Shown here: positions 58,024 to 64,000 of the stretch, piece after piece
How the letters are laid out: each line of letters begins with the position of its first letter
How positions within the stretch are numbered: the first letter of the stretch is position 1
NCBI RefSeq assembly: GCF_017792025.1
Contig: NZ_CP046956.1
Location: forward strand, 2,728,001-2,792,000
Length of the DNA stretch: 64,000 nucleotides
Reading direction: 5' to 3'
Source of the DNA: Sediminibacillus dalangtanensis
GTDB taxonomy: Bacteria; Bacillota; Bacilli; Bacillales; Amphibacillaceae
The notes under the pieces: model-generated
The model's database searches: none
Told to the model about the DNA's origin: nothing
What the model saw: the letters and a program-made list of their open reading frames with translations, nothing else
Translations under genes and position numbers: made by a program

Positions 58024-58859
58024 ATGGATTCACGATAGAATACTCGATTGTCGGCCAGGGTCAACCGGTGCTCGTTTTCCATGGCGGTCATTCCAACTGC
58101 CAGGAAGAATTCGGTTACGAAGCGTTGGTCGAAAATGGTTTCTCCGCGATCACACCTTCCCGAGCAGGATATGGAGCAACTTCTCCAGAAATCGGCAGCA
58201 GCTTATCAACTGCATGCTATTACTATGCAAAACTATTAGACCATTTGGATATTGAAAACGCGCATATCGTTGCCATATCCGCCGGCGGTCCCACCGGGAT
58301 TCACTTTGCCGCACATTTTCCCGGGCACACCCGCTCCCTCGTCCTGCAATCTGCCGTTACGAAGCAATGGCTGACGCCCAAGGATATCGAATACAAAGCG
58401 GCGAACGTGTTATTCCATCCGAAAACCGAAAAATACACGTGGAAACTATTATCTTCCTTCAGTAATACTTTTCCGAACTTTATGTTCAAGCAAATGCTCC
58501 CTTCCTTCAGCAAGCTATCATACAAGGAAGCCAAAGATAAAATGGGAGAAAACGATGTGGAAGCTATCCGAAAAATGAATAACAGACAGCGGTCAGGCTA
58601 TGGTTTCGAAATAGACTTACAACAGATCAACGAGCTGTCGGTTCGGGATTTACATGCTGTCTCCTGCCCTACGTTGATCATGCATAGTAAGCATGATCGT
58701 TCGGTGTCTCTGGATCATGCCTATTTCGCTAAAGAAAACATTCCAAGGGCTGAACTGCAGCTTCTCGATGCATGGGGCCATTTGATTTGGCTTGGCGAAT
58801 CGGGCGGAGAAACAGATAGAATACTAATTGCTTTCTTAAAGCGAGGCAGGGTCTGTTGA
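57993..58859 (+). CDS. Alpha/beta hydrolase
   Basis: A 288-residue alpha/beta hydrolase of the haloperoxidase/lipase-like group. The oxyanion segment VFHGGHSN (~28-35), nucleophile Ser96 in ISAGGP (G-x-S-x-G variant with Ala first), acid in SKHDRSVSLDHA (~Asp231) and base in AWGHLIW (~His263) are visible. The ATG follows AAGGAAGGTGCCAAG and lies within the end of the preceding gene. Substrate unknown. Confidence 0.87.
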   Translation: MDRKIGEYYIDGFTIEYSIVGQGQPVLVFHGGHSNCQEEFGYEALVENGFSAITPSRAGYGATSPEIGSSLSTACYYYAKLLDHLDIENAHIVAISAGGPTGIHFAAHFPGHTRSLVLQSAVTKQWLTPKDIEYKAANVLFHPKTEKYTWKLLSSFSNTFPNFMFKQMLPSFSKLSYKEAKDKMGENDVEAIRKMNNRQRSGYGFEIDLQQINELSVRDLHAVSCPTLIMHSKHDRSVSLDHAYFAKENIPRAELQLLDAWGHLIWLGESGGETDRILIAFLKRGRVC

Positions 58860-58874
58860 AATTCAATAAAGTAA

Positions 58875-58904
58875 AAGGCGCCAATCGATGCATGATTAGC
58901 GCCT
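58875..58904. terminator. Weak bidirectional hairpin between convergent genes
   Basis: AGGCGCCAATC (58876-58886) / GATTAGCGCCT (58894-58904), two mismatched positions; no long T-run. Confidence 0.5.
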
Positions 58905-58941
58905 GATCATTTCCTCTTGCATATATGATTGTACTGCCTTG

Positions 58942-59625
58942 TTATTGCGCAAGTTCTTTCCATAGGTTCCAAGGATAGGTGTTTGGCGGCAAGGATGTCG
59001 CCTTCATTTCTTCTTTTTTAGTGGGATGGTTGAACGCAAGTGATTGAGACCATAAGGCGATTTGCTGGCCTGGTTGATTAACGTCCTCCCCATACTTTTG
59101 GTCCCCATAGAGTGGACGATTTCGAGAGGAAAGCTGTACACGTATTTGGTGTGGTCTGCCCGTGTGCAGTTTTATCGAAAGGAGGGACAATCCTTTCTTT
59201 TCACTGATGACGTCATATTCCAATACTGCTTTTTTGGCTTTTTCATGATTCGGGGAAGCGGTATATACTTGGTTTTTACGTGTGTCTTTTACCAAGTAAT
59301 CCTCTAGTACATTGTGTTTTTCCGGCATTTTTCCCCGCACTACTGCCAAATAGCTTTTATCAATCGATTTCCGCCGCATCATATCAGACAAACGCGAGGC
59401 CGCTTTTGAAGTCTTGGCAAACACCATCGCCCCACCGACAGGTCGATCCAAGCGGTGAACGAGCCCAAGGTACACGTTGCCTGGCTTTTGGTATCGATAT
59501 TTTATATCTTCTTTTAGAAGCGAGAGTAAATCTTTGTCTTTCGATTGGTCCTCTTGTACTGGAATATTAACTGGCTTTTCGATACAAAGCAGATGGTTGT
59601 CCTCGTAAATTATTGGTATATCCAT
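58942..59625 (-). CDS. RluA-family RNA pseudouridine synthase
   Basis: A 227-residue single-domain pseudouridine synthase with no S4 domain. Catalytic Asp60 is in GLVHRLDRPVGGAM, followed by FAKTSKAASRLS and LHTGRPHQIRVQL, typical of RluA enzymes that modify 23S rRNA or tRNA. The short length resembles the E. coli RluA/TruC-type subgroup. The exact target base is unknown. It is convergent with the hydrolase gene. Confidence 0.92.
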   Translation of the reverse strand: MDIPIIYEDNHLLCIEKPVNIPVQEDQSKDKDLLSLLKEDIKYRYQKPGNVYLGLVHRLDRPVGGAMVFAKTSKAASRLSDMMRRKSIDKSYLAVVRGKMPEKHNVLEDYLVKDTRKNQVYTASPNHEKAKKAVLEYDVISEKKGLSLLSIKLHTGRPHQIRVQLSSRNRPLYGDQKYGEDVNQPGQQIALWSQSLAFNHPTKKEEMKATSLPPNTYPWNLWKELAQ

Positions 59626-59757
59626 TTTTTATTTACTCCTAACTAATTAACTATAAAAAATGGTAACATACAACCACCAACGGTTAAACCACCAGGATGG
59701 TAAGCATATTATGGAATTAGGGTATGTCTTAACAGGAAAATTTTTCACAAAGCTACT

Positions 59758-60894
59758 TTAAAAACCTTTATTCGCTTTATGCTTTTTTAGCATTAAAGCT
59801 GCATAACCAATTAAGGAACCTCCTATAAATATGGCGGGATAGCCTAATAAATCCGCAAAAACCCCCGAGAAAATCGATCCTATTGCTTGACCGAGTGCCA
59901 GTATTAAAAAGGGTACCCCTAGGCCGAATGAGGGATTGGACTTAAACACGGAAATTCCCCACGCTATCAAAACACCTGTCATAAAAATATACGAGCTGCC
60001 AAAAAGGGCTGGCGAAAGAAATCCAATCATACTTTTACCTGTAAATGTACCTAATAACAGAGATGAGGTTGAAAGGGTTAATACAGAAATCCAGTATGCA
60101 GTCGCTAAACCAAACTTATTTATAACTGCACCTGCAGTTCCTCCTAACAATCCTGAAATTCCAATAACCACCCAAAACCACTCTCCGATATAATCAGGAA
60201 CACTTTCGGTCTGTAAGATAAAATCTCTGGAAAACGTCCAGTAGGCCGAACAGGATAATCCTAATAACATAGATGCGACAATTAATGGGATGGCCCTTCT
60301 CCACTCTTCTTTTGAGAAACCGAATGTCACGTTTTCTTTGACCGTTTGATTTTTTGGCAGCACTTTGTAATTAGCGAATACCACTACTATGGCAATGAGC
60401 ATAAATATCAAATACGTTTCTCTCCAACTATCTGCCATGATTATAGCAATAGCCCCTGTTAAAGCTGTTCCAATACTAGTGCCTGAATTTATCCAAGAGT
60501 TCGTCTGATTCTGTAATCTTCTTTTTACATTTTTGCTCACAATGGTCGCGTAGGGAGGTGATGAAAAACCAGTACTTAGTCCTGCCAAAAATATACCCAG
60601 ACCTAGTATGCCAGGGCTAGCTGCAATAGAGATAATCCCCAAACCAAGTACAGCTAACAGTCCAGCCAAGAAAAGTATAGCTTTTGGAGAAATCTTAATA
60701 GAAAATGCCATAGCTACTATAATTGCGATACAGTATGCAATGTAGGAGAAAGACGAAATGACACCGCTTGTATATTGCTCCATTTTAATGGTTTCGCTAA
60801 TATAGGGGAGCATTAAACCGTAACTAAATCTGGATAAACCATACGTCACAGCAATCATCGGCAAACCCACTATAATCAATTTCTTTTCATCCAT
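59758..60894 (-). CDS. Major facilitator superfamily transporter
   Basis: A 378-residue, ~12-helix MFS protein. The N-terminal half has TYGLSRFSYGLMLPYISE and GFSSPPYATIVSKNVKRR, with the RxNxTNSWINSGTSIGTALTG region in helix 5, typical of drug/metabolite exporters of the CynX/YbfB type. The ATG is seven bases after AGGAGGTG. It is downstream of a TetR regulator gene on the same strand with a likely shared operator, so it is probably an inducible efflux pump. Substrate unknown. Confidence 0.88.
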   Translation of the reverse strand: MDEKKLIIVGLPMIAVTYGLSRFSYGLMLPYISETIKMEQYTSGVISSFSYIAYCIAIIVAMAFSIKISPKAILFLAGLLAVLGLGIISIAASPGILGLGIFLAGLSTGFSSPPYATIVSKNVKRRLQNQTNSWINSGTSIGTALTGAIAIIMADSWRETYLIFMLIAIVVVFANYKVLPKNQTVKENVTFGFSKEEWRRAIPLIVASMLLGLSCSAYWTFSRDFILQTESVPDYIGEWFWVVIGISGLLGGTAGAVINKFGLATAYWISVLTLSTSSLLLGTFTGKSMIGFLSPALFGSSYIFMTGVLIAWGISVFKSNPSFGLGVPFLILALGQAIGSIFSGVFADLLGYPAIFIGGSLIGYAALMLKKHKANKGF

Positions 60895-60916
60895 CTAGCA
60901 CACCTCCTTTTTATAT

Positions 60917-60932
60917 ATAACGTTCATTATAA
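60917..60932 (-). promoter_or_regulatory. Putative TetR operator at MFS promoter
   Basis: Minus strand TATAATGAACGTTATA, an inverted repeat (TATAA...TTATA) containing a TATAAT -10. TATAATGAA is repeated upstream of tetR. Confidence 0.5.
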
Positions 60933-60944
60933 TAAATAGACAAA

Positions 60945-60993
60945 AAAATAGGGAACCGTGTAGTGTCCTATTATTTACGACATGCGTCTCCCT
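60945..60993 (-). terminator. Possible terminator of tetR
   Basis: Minus strand AGGGA (60992-60988) pairs with TCCCTA (60957-60951) across a long loop, then TTTTTTT. Confidence 0.4.
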
Positions 60994-60998
60994 AACTC

Positions 60999-61562
60999 CT
61001 AAAATTCATTTCCCGAATCTGTTAAACCCTTCACTAAATCGGTTGCAGCCTCTTTCACTTCCTCTATTCCCTGTATCTGGGCCATGGATGTTAATCCCTC
61101 TAGTATAATGGATAATTGAACACCGAACGATCCCGGAACATCAAATGGCTTTAAATCATTTTCAATCCTGTTTAGCAGTGTTTTTTTATGTTCCCTGCTT
61201 AGCGCAGCAATCTCCTCATTTATGCCTTCATATTCCTGCTTTGCTCTTAAAAACAAGCAACCGTTAGTCCCCTCCGCTTTTATCCAGTCCATATGAGCCT
61301 GGATCAGGGACGTCATGTACGAATCAATTCCATCACTTTTATTAATTTTTTCTCCTAGCATTTCGAAATAATGATTCTCTCTTCGGAATAATATTTCTTT
61401 AATGACATCTTCCTTCGACTTGAAATGATAATACAACGTCATTGGTGCGACTCCGGCCTGATCCAATATAGCCTTTACACCAATCGAATGAAAACCGTGC
61501 TGATAAAACAATTTTTCAGCCGTATTTAATATCGCTTCTTTTTTCTTTGACTTTTTCATATG
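60999..61562 (-). CDS. TetR-family transcriptional regulator
   Basis: A 187-residue TetR repressor. The N-terminal HTH domain (~8-55) reads ILNTAEKLFYQHGFHSIGVK then GVAPMTLYYHFKSKEDVIKEIL; the C-terminal ligand domain is of the TetR_C_33-like set (WIKAEGTNGCLFLRA). ATG 61562 follows AAAAGGAGTTGTCAT, better than the in-frame start at 61607. It presumably controls the MFS gene 104 bases downstream and itself. Confidence 0.9.
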   Translation of the reverse strand, partial: HMKKSKKKEAILNTAEKLFYQHGFHSIGVKAILDQAGVAPMTLYYHFKSKEDVIKEILFRRENHYFEMLGEKINKSDGIDSYMTSLIQAHMDWIKAEGTNGCLFLRAKQEYEGINEEIAALSREHKKTLLNRIENDLKPFDVPGSFGVQLSIILEGLTSMAQIQGIEEVKEAATDLVKGLTDSGNEF

Positions 61563-61574
61563 ACAACTCCTTTT

Positions 61575-61592
61575 ATATTGAATATTCATTAT
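61575..61592 (-). promoter_or_regulatory. Putative TetR operator at tetR promoter
   Basis: Minus strand TATAATGAATATTCAATA, an inverted repeat around GAATATTC that shares TATAATGAA with the site at 60917-60932. Confidence 0.5.
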
Positions 61593-61690
61593 AATAATAA
61601 CATTCATATCCTTTCTTGCAAGACGATTTAGAGAAAAATATTACGATCCTTCTGTTTCTAAAGCTCTCAAATGTTTCTATAGGCGAGACG

Positions 61691-61756
61691 AAAAGACCCC
61701 GAAATCGGAAATGTTTATTTTCACGAAATCGGGGTCTTAATCGGAAATGTTTATTT
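61691..61756 (-). terminator. Terminator hairpin with interleaved 19-bp direct repeat
   Basis: AAGACCCCGA (61691-61700) and TCGGGGTCTT (61728-61737) form a 10-bp stem; the minus strand then reads TTCGTC. AATCGGAAATGTTTATTTT occurs at 61702-61720 (in the loop) and again at 61738-61756 (just outside). Confidence 0.65.
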
Positions 61757-61774
61757 TGTTTAGGTATTTATAAA

Positions 61775-63265
61775 TTAATTTGACACCTTCAACACCATCT
61801 CCGCTACCGTCTCCACATGCACCGTCTGTGGAAACATATCCACAGGCTGAATACCTTTCACCTCATACCCGTTCCTGGTTAAATAGTTCATATCCCGTAC
61901 CTGCGTTTCCGGATTACAGGACACATAAATGACACGCTTTGGTTTTAGTTTCACCACACTGGACAAGAACGCTTCATCACTTCCGCTTCGAGGCGGGTCC
62001 ATGATGACGACATCCGCTTTCTCACCGCGCGCTGCCATCTGTACCATGAATTCACCAGCATCGCCTTGATAGAAACGGGCATTTTTTACGCCATTACGCT
62101 TGGAGTTATGGATGGCATCTCGAACCGCATCCTTGTTCAGCTCCACGCCAATGACCTTGCCTGCTTTTTGGCTGGCAATCAGACCAATCGTGCCGATTCC
62201 GCAGTATGCATCGATTACCGTTTCCTTACCGGACAATTTCGCCATCTCAATGGCTTTTGCATATAGCTTTTCCGTCTGAACAGGGTTGATTTGATAGAAG
62301 GATTTAGCGGAAATATCAAACTTCAGCCCACACAGGGTATCTGTTATTGTCCCTTTTCCGAACAGTACTTTTTCCTGATCCCCTAAAACCATGCTCGTCT
62401 TCCGGTTATTCACGTTCATGAGGATGGTCGTGATCTCTGGGTGCGCCTTCCTGAGGGCTTTAACAAAATTATTCTTTCCCTTGAATACAGAGGTCGCTAC
62501 AACCAGCACCACCATGATCTCCCCGCTCACCTTACCGACCTTTACCAGTACATGGCGCAGGAAGCCTTGTCCAGTGTCTTCATTATATGGCTGGATTTTA
62601 AAAGACCTCATCATGCCCTTAATGGTTTGCCAAATCTCGTCCGCTTTCGGATCGTGAATGAGACACCGATCCATGGAGATAAGCTGATGACTATTCTGAG
62701 CATAGAGCCCGCCAATAATCTGCCGATCCTTATTCAGCCCAAATGTCGTATGGCTCTTGTTCCGGTAATCATACGGATGGTCCATGGTTAAAATGGATTC
62801 CGGTTTCCCGAACGGTTTCATCAATTTATCTATCGTTTCCTGTTTAAAGTGCATTTGCGCACGGTCGTTCATATGCTGCAGTTGACATCCGCCGCACTCG
62901 TAATAATAGGAACAGGCTGGCTTGACCCGGTTTTCAGACGGAGTTATTACTCGCTTCAGTTCCGCAGCAACATATTTCCCGCTAGTGGACACGGTGATTT
63001 CAGCCGTTTCGCCAGGTAGTAGATGCTCTACCTCTAGCTGTTTACCTTCCCACCGGACAATACCTTTCCCGTCGTTGGTCAGCCCTGTACAGCTCACCTT
63101 TGCGGTTACGCTTTTCTTGTTACGTGGACGCTTGTTTTTATTCGGGTTCTTGCCTTGTAATTTATCTCGTGTGGCCACTTTTGAATGCTTTTTTGAGTGG
63201 GATTTAGTTGATTGATTGTGTTTTGTTCCCGATCTTTTATCTCCACTATGCTTCCGTTTTTTCAT
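61775..63265 (-). CDS. rlmD: 23S rRNA/tRNA m5U methyltransferase (RlmD/RlmCD family)
   Basis: A 496-residue SAM-dependent uracil-5 methyltransferase. Residues ~1-45 are a Lys/Arg/Ser-rich extension, ~50-110 a TRAM domain, then the [4Fe-4S] cysteines in CSYYYECGGCQLQH (~125-140) and a C-terminal methyltransferase (DAYCGIGTIGLIAS SAM motif; DPPRSG; catalytic Cys in YVSCNPETQVRD, ~450). B. subtilis RlmCD methylates U747 and U1939 of 23S rRNA. ATG 63265 is chosen for its family fit, though the ribosome site GGGAAG is weak and the frame is open to 63337. Confidence 0.92.
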   Translation of the reverse strand: MKKRKHSGDKRSGTKHNQSTKSHSKKHSKVATRDKLQGKNPNKNKRPRNKKSVTAKVSCTGLTNDGKGIVRWEGKQLEVEHLLPGETAEITVSTSGKYVAAELKRVITPSENRVKPACSYYYECGGCQLQHMNDRAQMHFKQETIDKLMKPFGKPESILTMDHPYDYRNKSHTTFGLNKDRQIIGGLYAQNSHQLISMDRCLIHDPKADEIWQTIKGMMRSFKIQPYNEDTGQGFLRHVLVKVGKVSGEIMVVLVVATSVFKGKNNFVKALRKAHPEITTILMNVNNRKTSMVLGDQEKVLFGKGTITDTLCGLKFDISAKSFYQINPVQTEKLYAKAIEMAKLSGKETVIDAYCGIGTIGLIASQKAGKVIGVELNKDAVRDAIHNSKRNGVKNARFYQGDAGEFMVQMAARGEKADVVIMDPPRSGSDEAFLSSVVKLKPKRVIYVSCNPETQVRDMNYLTRNGYEVKGIQPVDMFPQTVHVETVAEMVLKVSN

Positions 63266-63623
63266 AGGCACTTCCCATCTTTCTTCTTGTGACACTCCAT
63301 TATAAACCACCAAATGACAACAGTAAAACCCACTCACTGAAAAAACTGTTCCGCCAAATAATGGGTTGGGCAGTCCTTCTTCTGCTAATTAAATATTCTT
63401 CTTGGAATAGAGCAGCTATCCTAGCAAACATCGCTTCGCCCTCATGCATCTTTCTTTCATAGCGAGGCAAATTTATCCCATACACTTATATTTACAGTTT
63501 TAGACAGTGTAAGGAAGTTCGATTTACCTCCTTCCTGCAATTATTTTAAGCTTGATCTCCTGTATGAAGTGCGGTTTACATGCTCCTTGCAATCATTTTT
63601 GGGCTTCTCCTGTATATAATCAT
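63266..63623. other. Gene-free region
   Basis: No gene with a convincing ribosome site; a 61-codon minus frame (63300-63485) is open but unsupported. Two loosely repeated lines (TTACCTCCTTCCTGCAAT and TTACATGCTCCTTGCAAT) occur at 63524-63596. Confidence 0.4.
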
Positions 63624-63667
63624 TAAAAAACACCGATTCTATTGCAATCAATAGAATCGGTGTTTCT
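63624..63667 (-). terminator. Intrinsic terminator of DUF2200 gene
   Basis: AAACACCGATTCTATT (63628-63643) / AATAGAATCGGTGTTT (63650-63665), perfect 16-bp stem; minus strand continues TTTTAATG. Confidence 0.9.
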
Positions 63668-63680
63668 CCGTTTCAGATGA

Positions 63681-64000
63681 TTACTTGCGCAAAATTTTCT
63701 CCATTTCTTTTCCCTTTGCTAATTCATCGATTTGTTTATCCAAATAGCGGATTTCCTGCATTGTAGGTTCTTCGATGTCTTCCACTCGTACACCGCAGAT
63801 TACGCCTTTAATCAAAGTTCGCGACGGATTCATCCCGGGAGCTTCTGCAAAGAAGGTCTCAAAGTCTGTTTGTTTTTCCAGTTGCGCTTCCAACCCTTCC
63901 TGGCTATACCCGGTCAACCAGCGGATGATTTCATCCACTTCCGTTTTCGTACGTCCTTTTTTCTCCGCTTTCTTAATGTAATGGGGATACACACTTGCGA
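63681..64000 (-). CDS. DUF2200 family protein (5' end outside window)
   Basis: The frame is open to the window end, where it reads [16 protein letters not shown]; family members begin 10-15 residues earlier, so the start lies beyond base 64000 and the GTG at 63992 is an internal Val. The conserved core [36 protein letters not shown] and [16 protein letters not shown] is complete. DUF2200 is a small (~115 residue) YdeI/YjbR-fold-like soluble protein of unknown activity. Confidence 0.9.
   Translation of the reverse strand, partial: ASVYPHYIKKAEKKGRTKTEVDEIIRWLTGYSQEGLEAQLEKQTDFETFFAEAPGMNPSRTLIKGVICGVRVEDIEEPTMQEIRYLDKQIDELAKGKEMEKILRK

Noticed and set aside
63300..63485. 61-codon minus frame upstream of rlmD
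   Set aside because: No ribosome site, no family resemblance, overlaps the upstream region of rlmD.

Overview
The window is a low-to-moderate G+C chromosome segment from an endospore-forming member of the Bacillaceae. Evidence: an alpha/beta-type small acid-soluble spore protein, the secG-est-rnr-smpB-ssrA neighbourhood in Bacillus order, a CggR-headed glycolytic operon, a bacilliredoxin, and strong AGGAGG-type ribosome sites with many TTG/GTG starts. Dispersed palindromic repeats (shared termini GCTTTCCGCGGGC and ACTCCTGCGGG) resemble repeats I recall from Oceanobacillus/Virgibacillus-like genomes; the genus cannot be fixed from sequence alone. No phage, insertion sequence, CRISPR, rRNA or tRNA gene was seen; the only stable RNA gene is tmRNA.

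Layout. 0-5 kb: a fluoride channel fragment, an acyl-CoA dehydrogenase, a YczE-like protein, and a minus-strand unit in which a cyclic-di-GMP-I riboswitch plus terminator precedes cheX and a chemoreceptor gene. 5-9.3 kb: Fur-controlled yclNOPQ-type siderophore importer with a structured RNA candidate between yclP and yclQ. 9.5-20 kb: thiol redox proteins, spore proteins, cell-wall enzymes (D,D-carboxypeptidase, CwlO-type endopeptidase), an MDR dehydrogenase, a CorC/CNNM protein and a ZIP transporter. 20-25.5 kb: a persulfide/sulfide cluster (CstR, TauE, TusA, Rhd-MBL persulfide dioxygenase, TusA-Rhd, rhodanese, DsrE2, DUF302) with several matching CstR-type operators. 25.6-32.3 kb: ssrA, smpB, rnr, est, secG. 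33-39.6 kb: fruR-fruK-fruA followed directly by ptsH-ptsI, so general PTS proteins sit in the fructose operon. 39.8-48.7 kb: two more iron-siderophore importers with Fur boxes, rpiA, and a small membrane protein. 49.6-56.8 kb: cggR-gap-pgk-tpiA-gpmI-eno. 57-64 kb: glutaredoxin-like protein, an unknown anchored protein with a hydrolase, a pseudouridine synthase, a TetR/MFS pair, an RNA m5U methyltransferase and a DUF2200 gene cut by the window edge.

The most notable points are the c-di-GMP riboswitch over cheX-mcp, the multi-operator CstR regulon, a ~0.5-kb composite repeat present in inverted orientation on both sides of a 20-kb segment, ptsHI placed behind fruA, and three genes whose only well-spaced start codon appears to be ATC.
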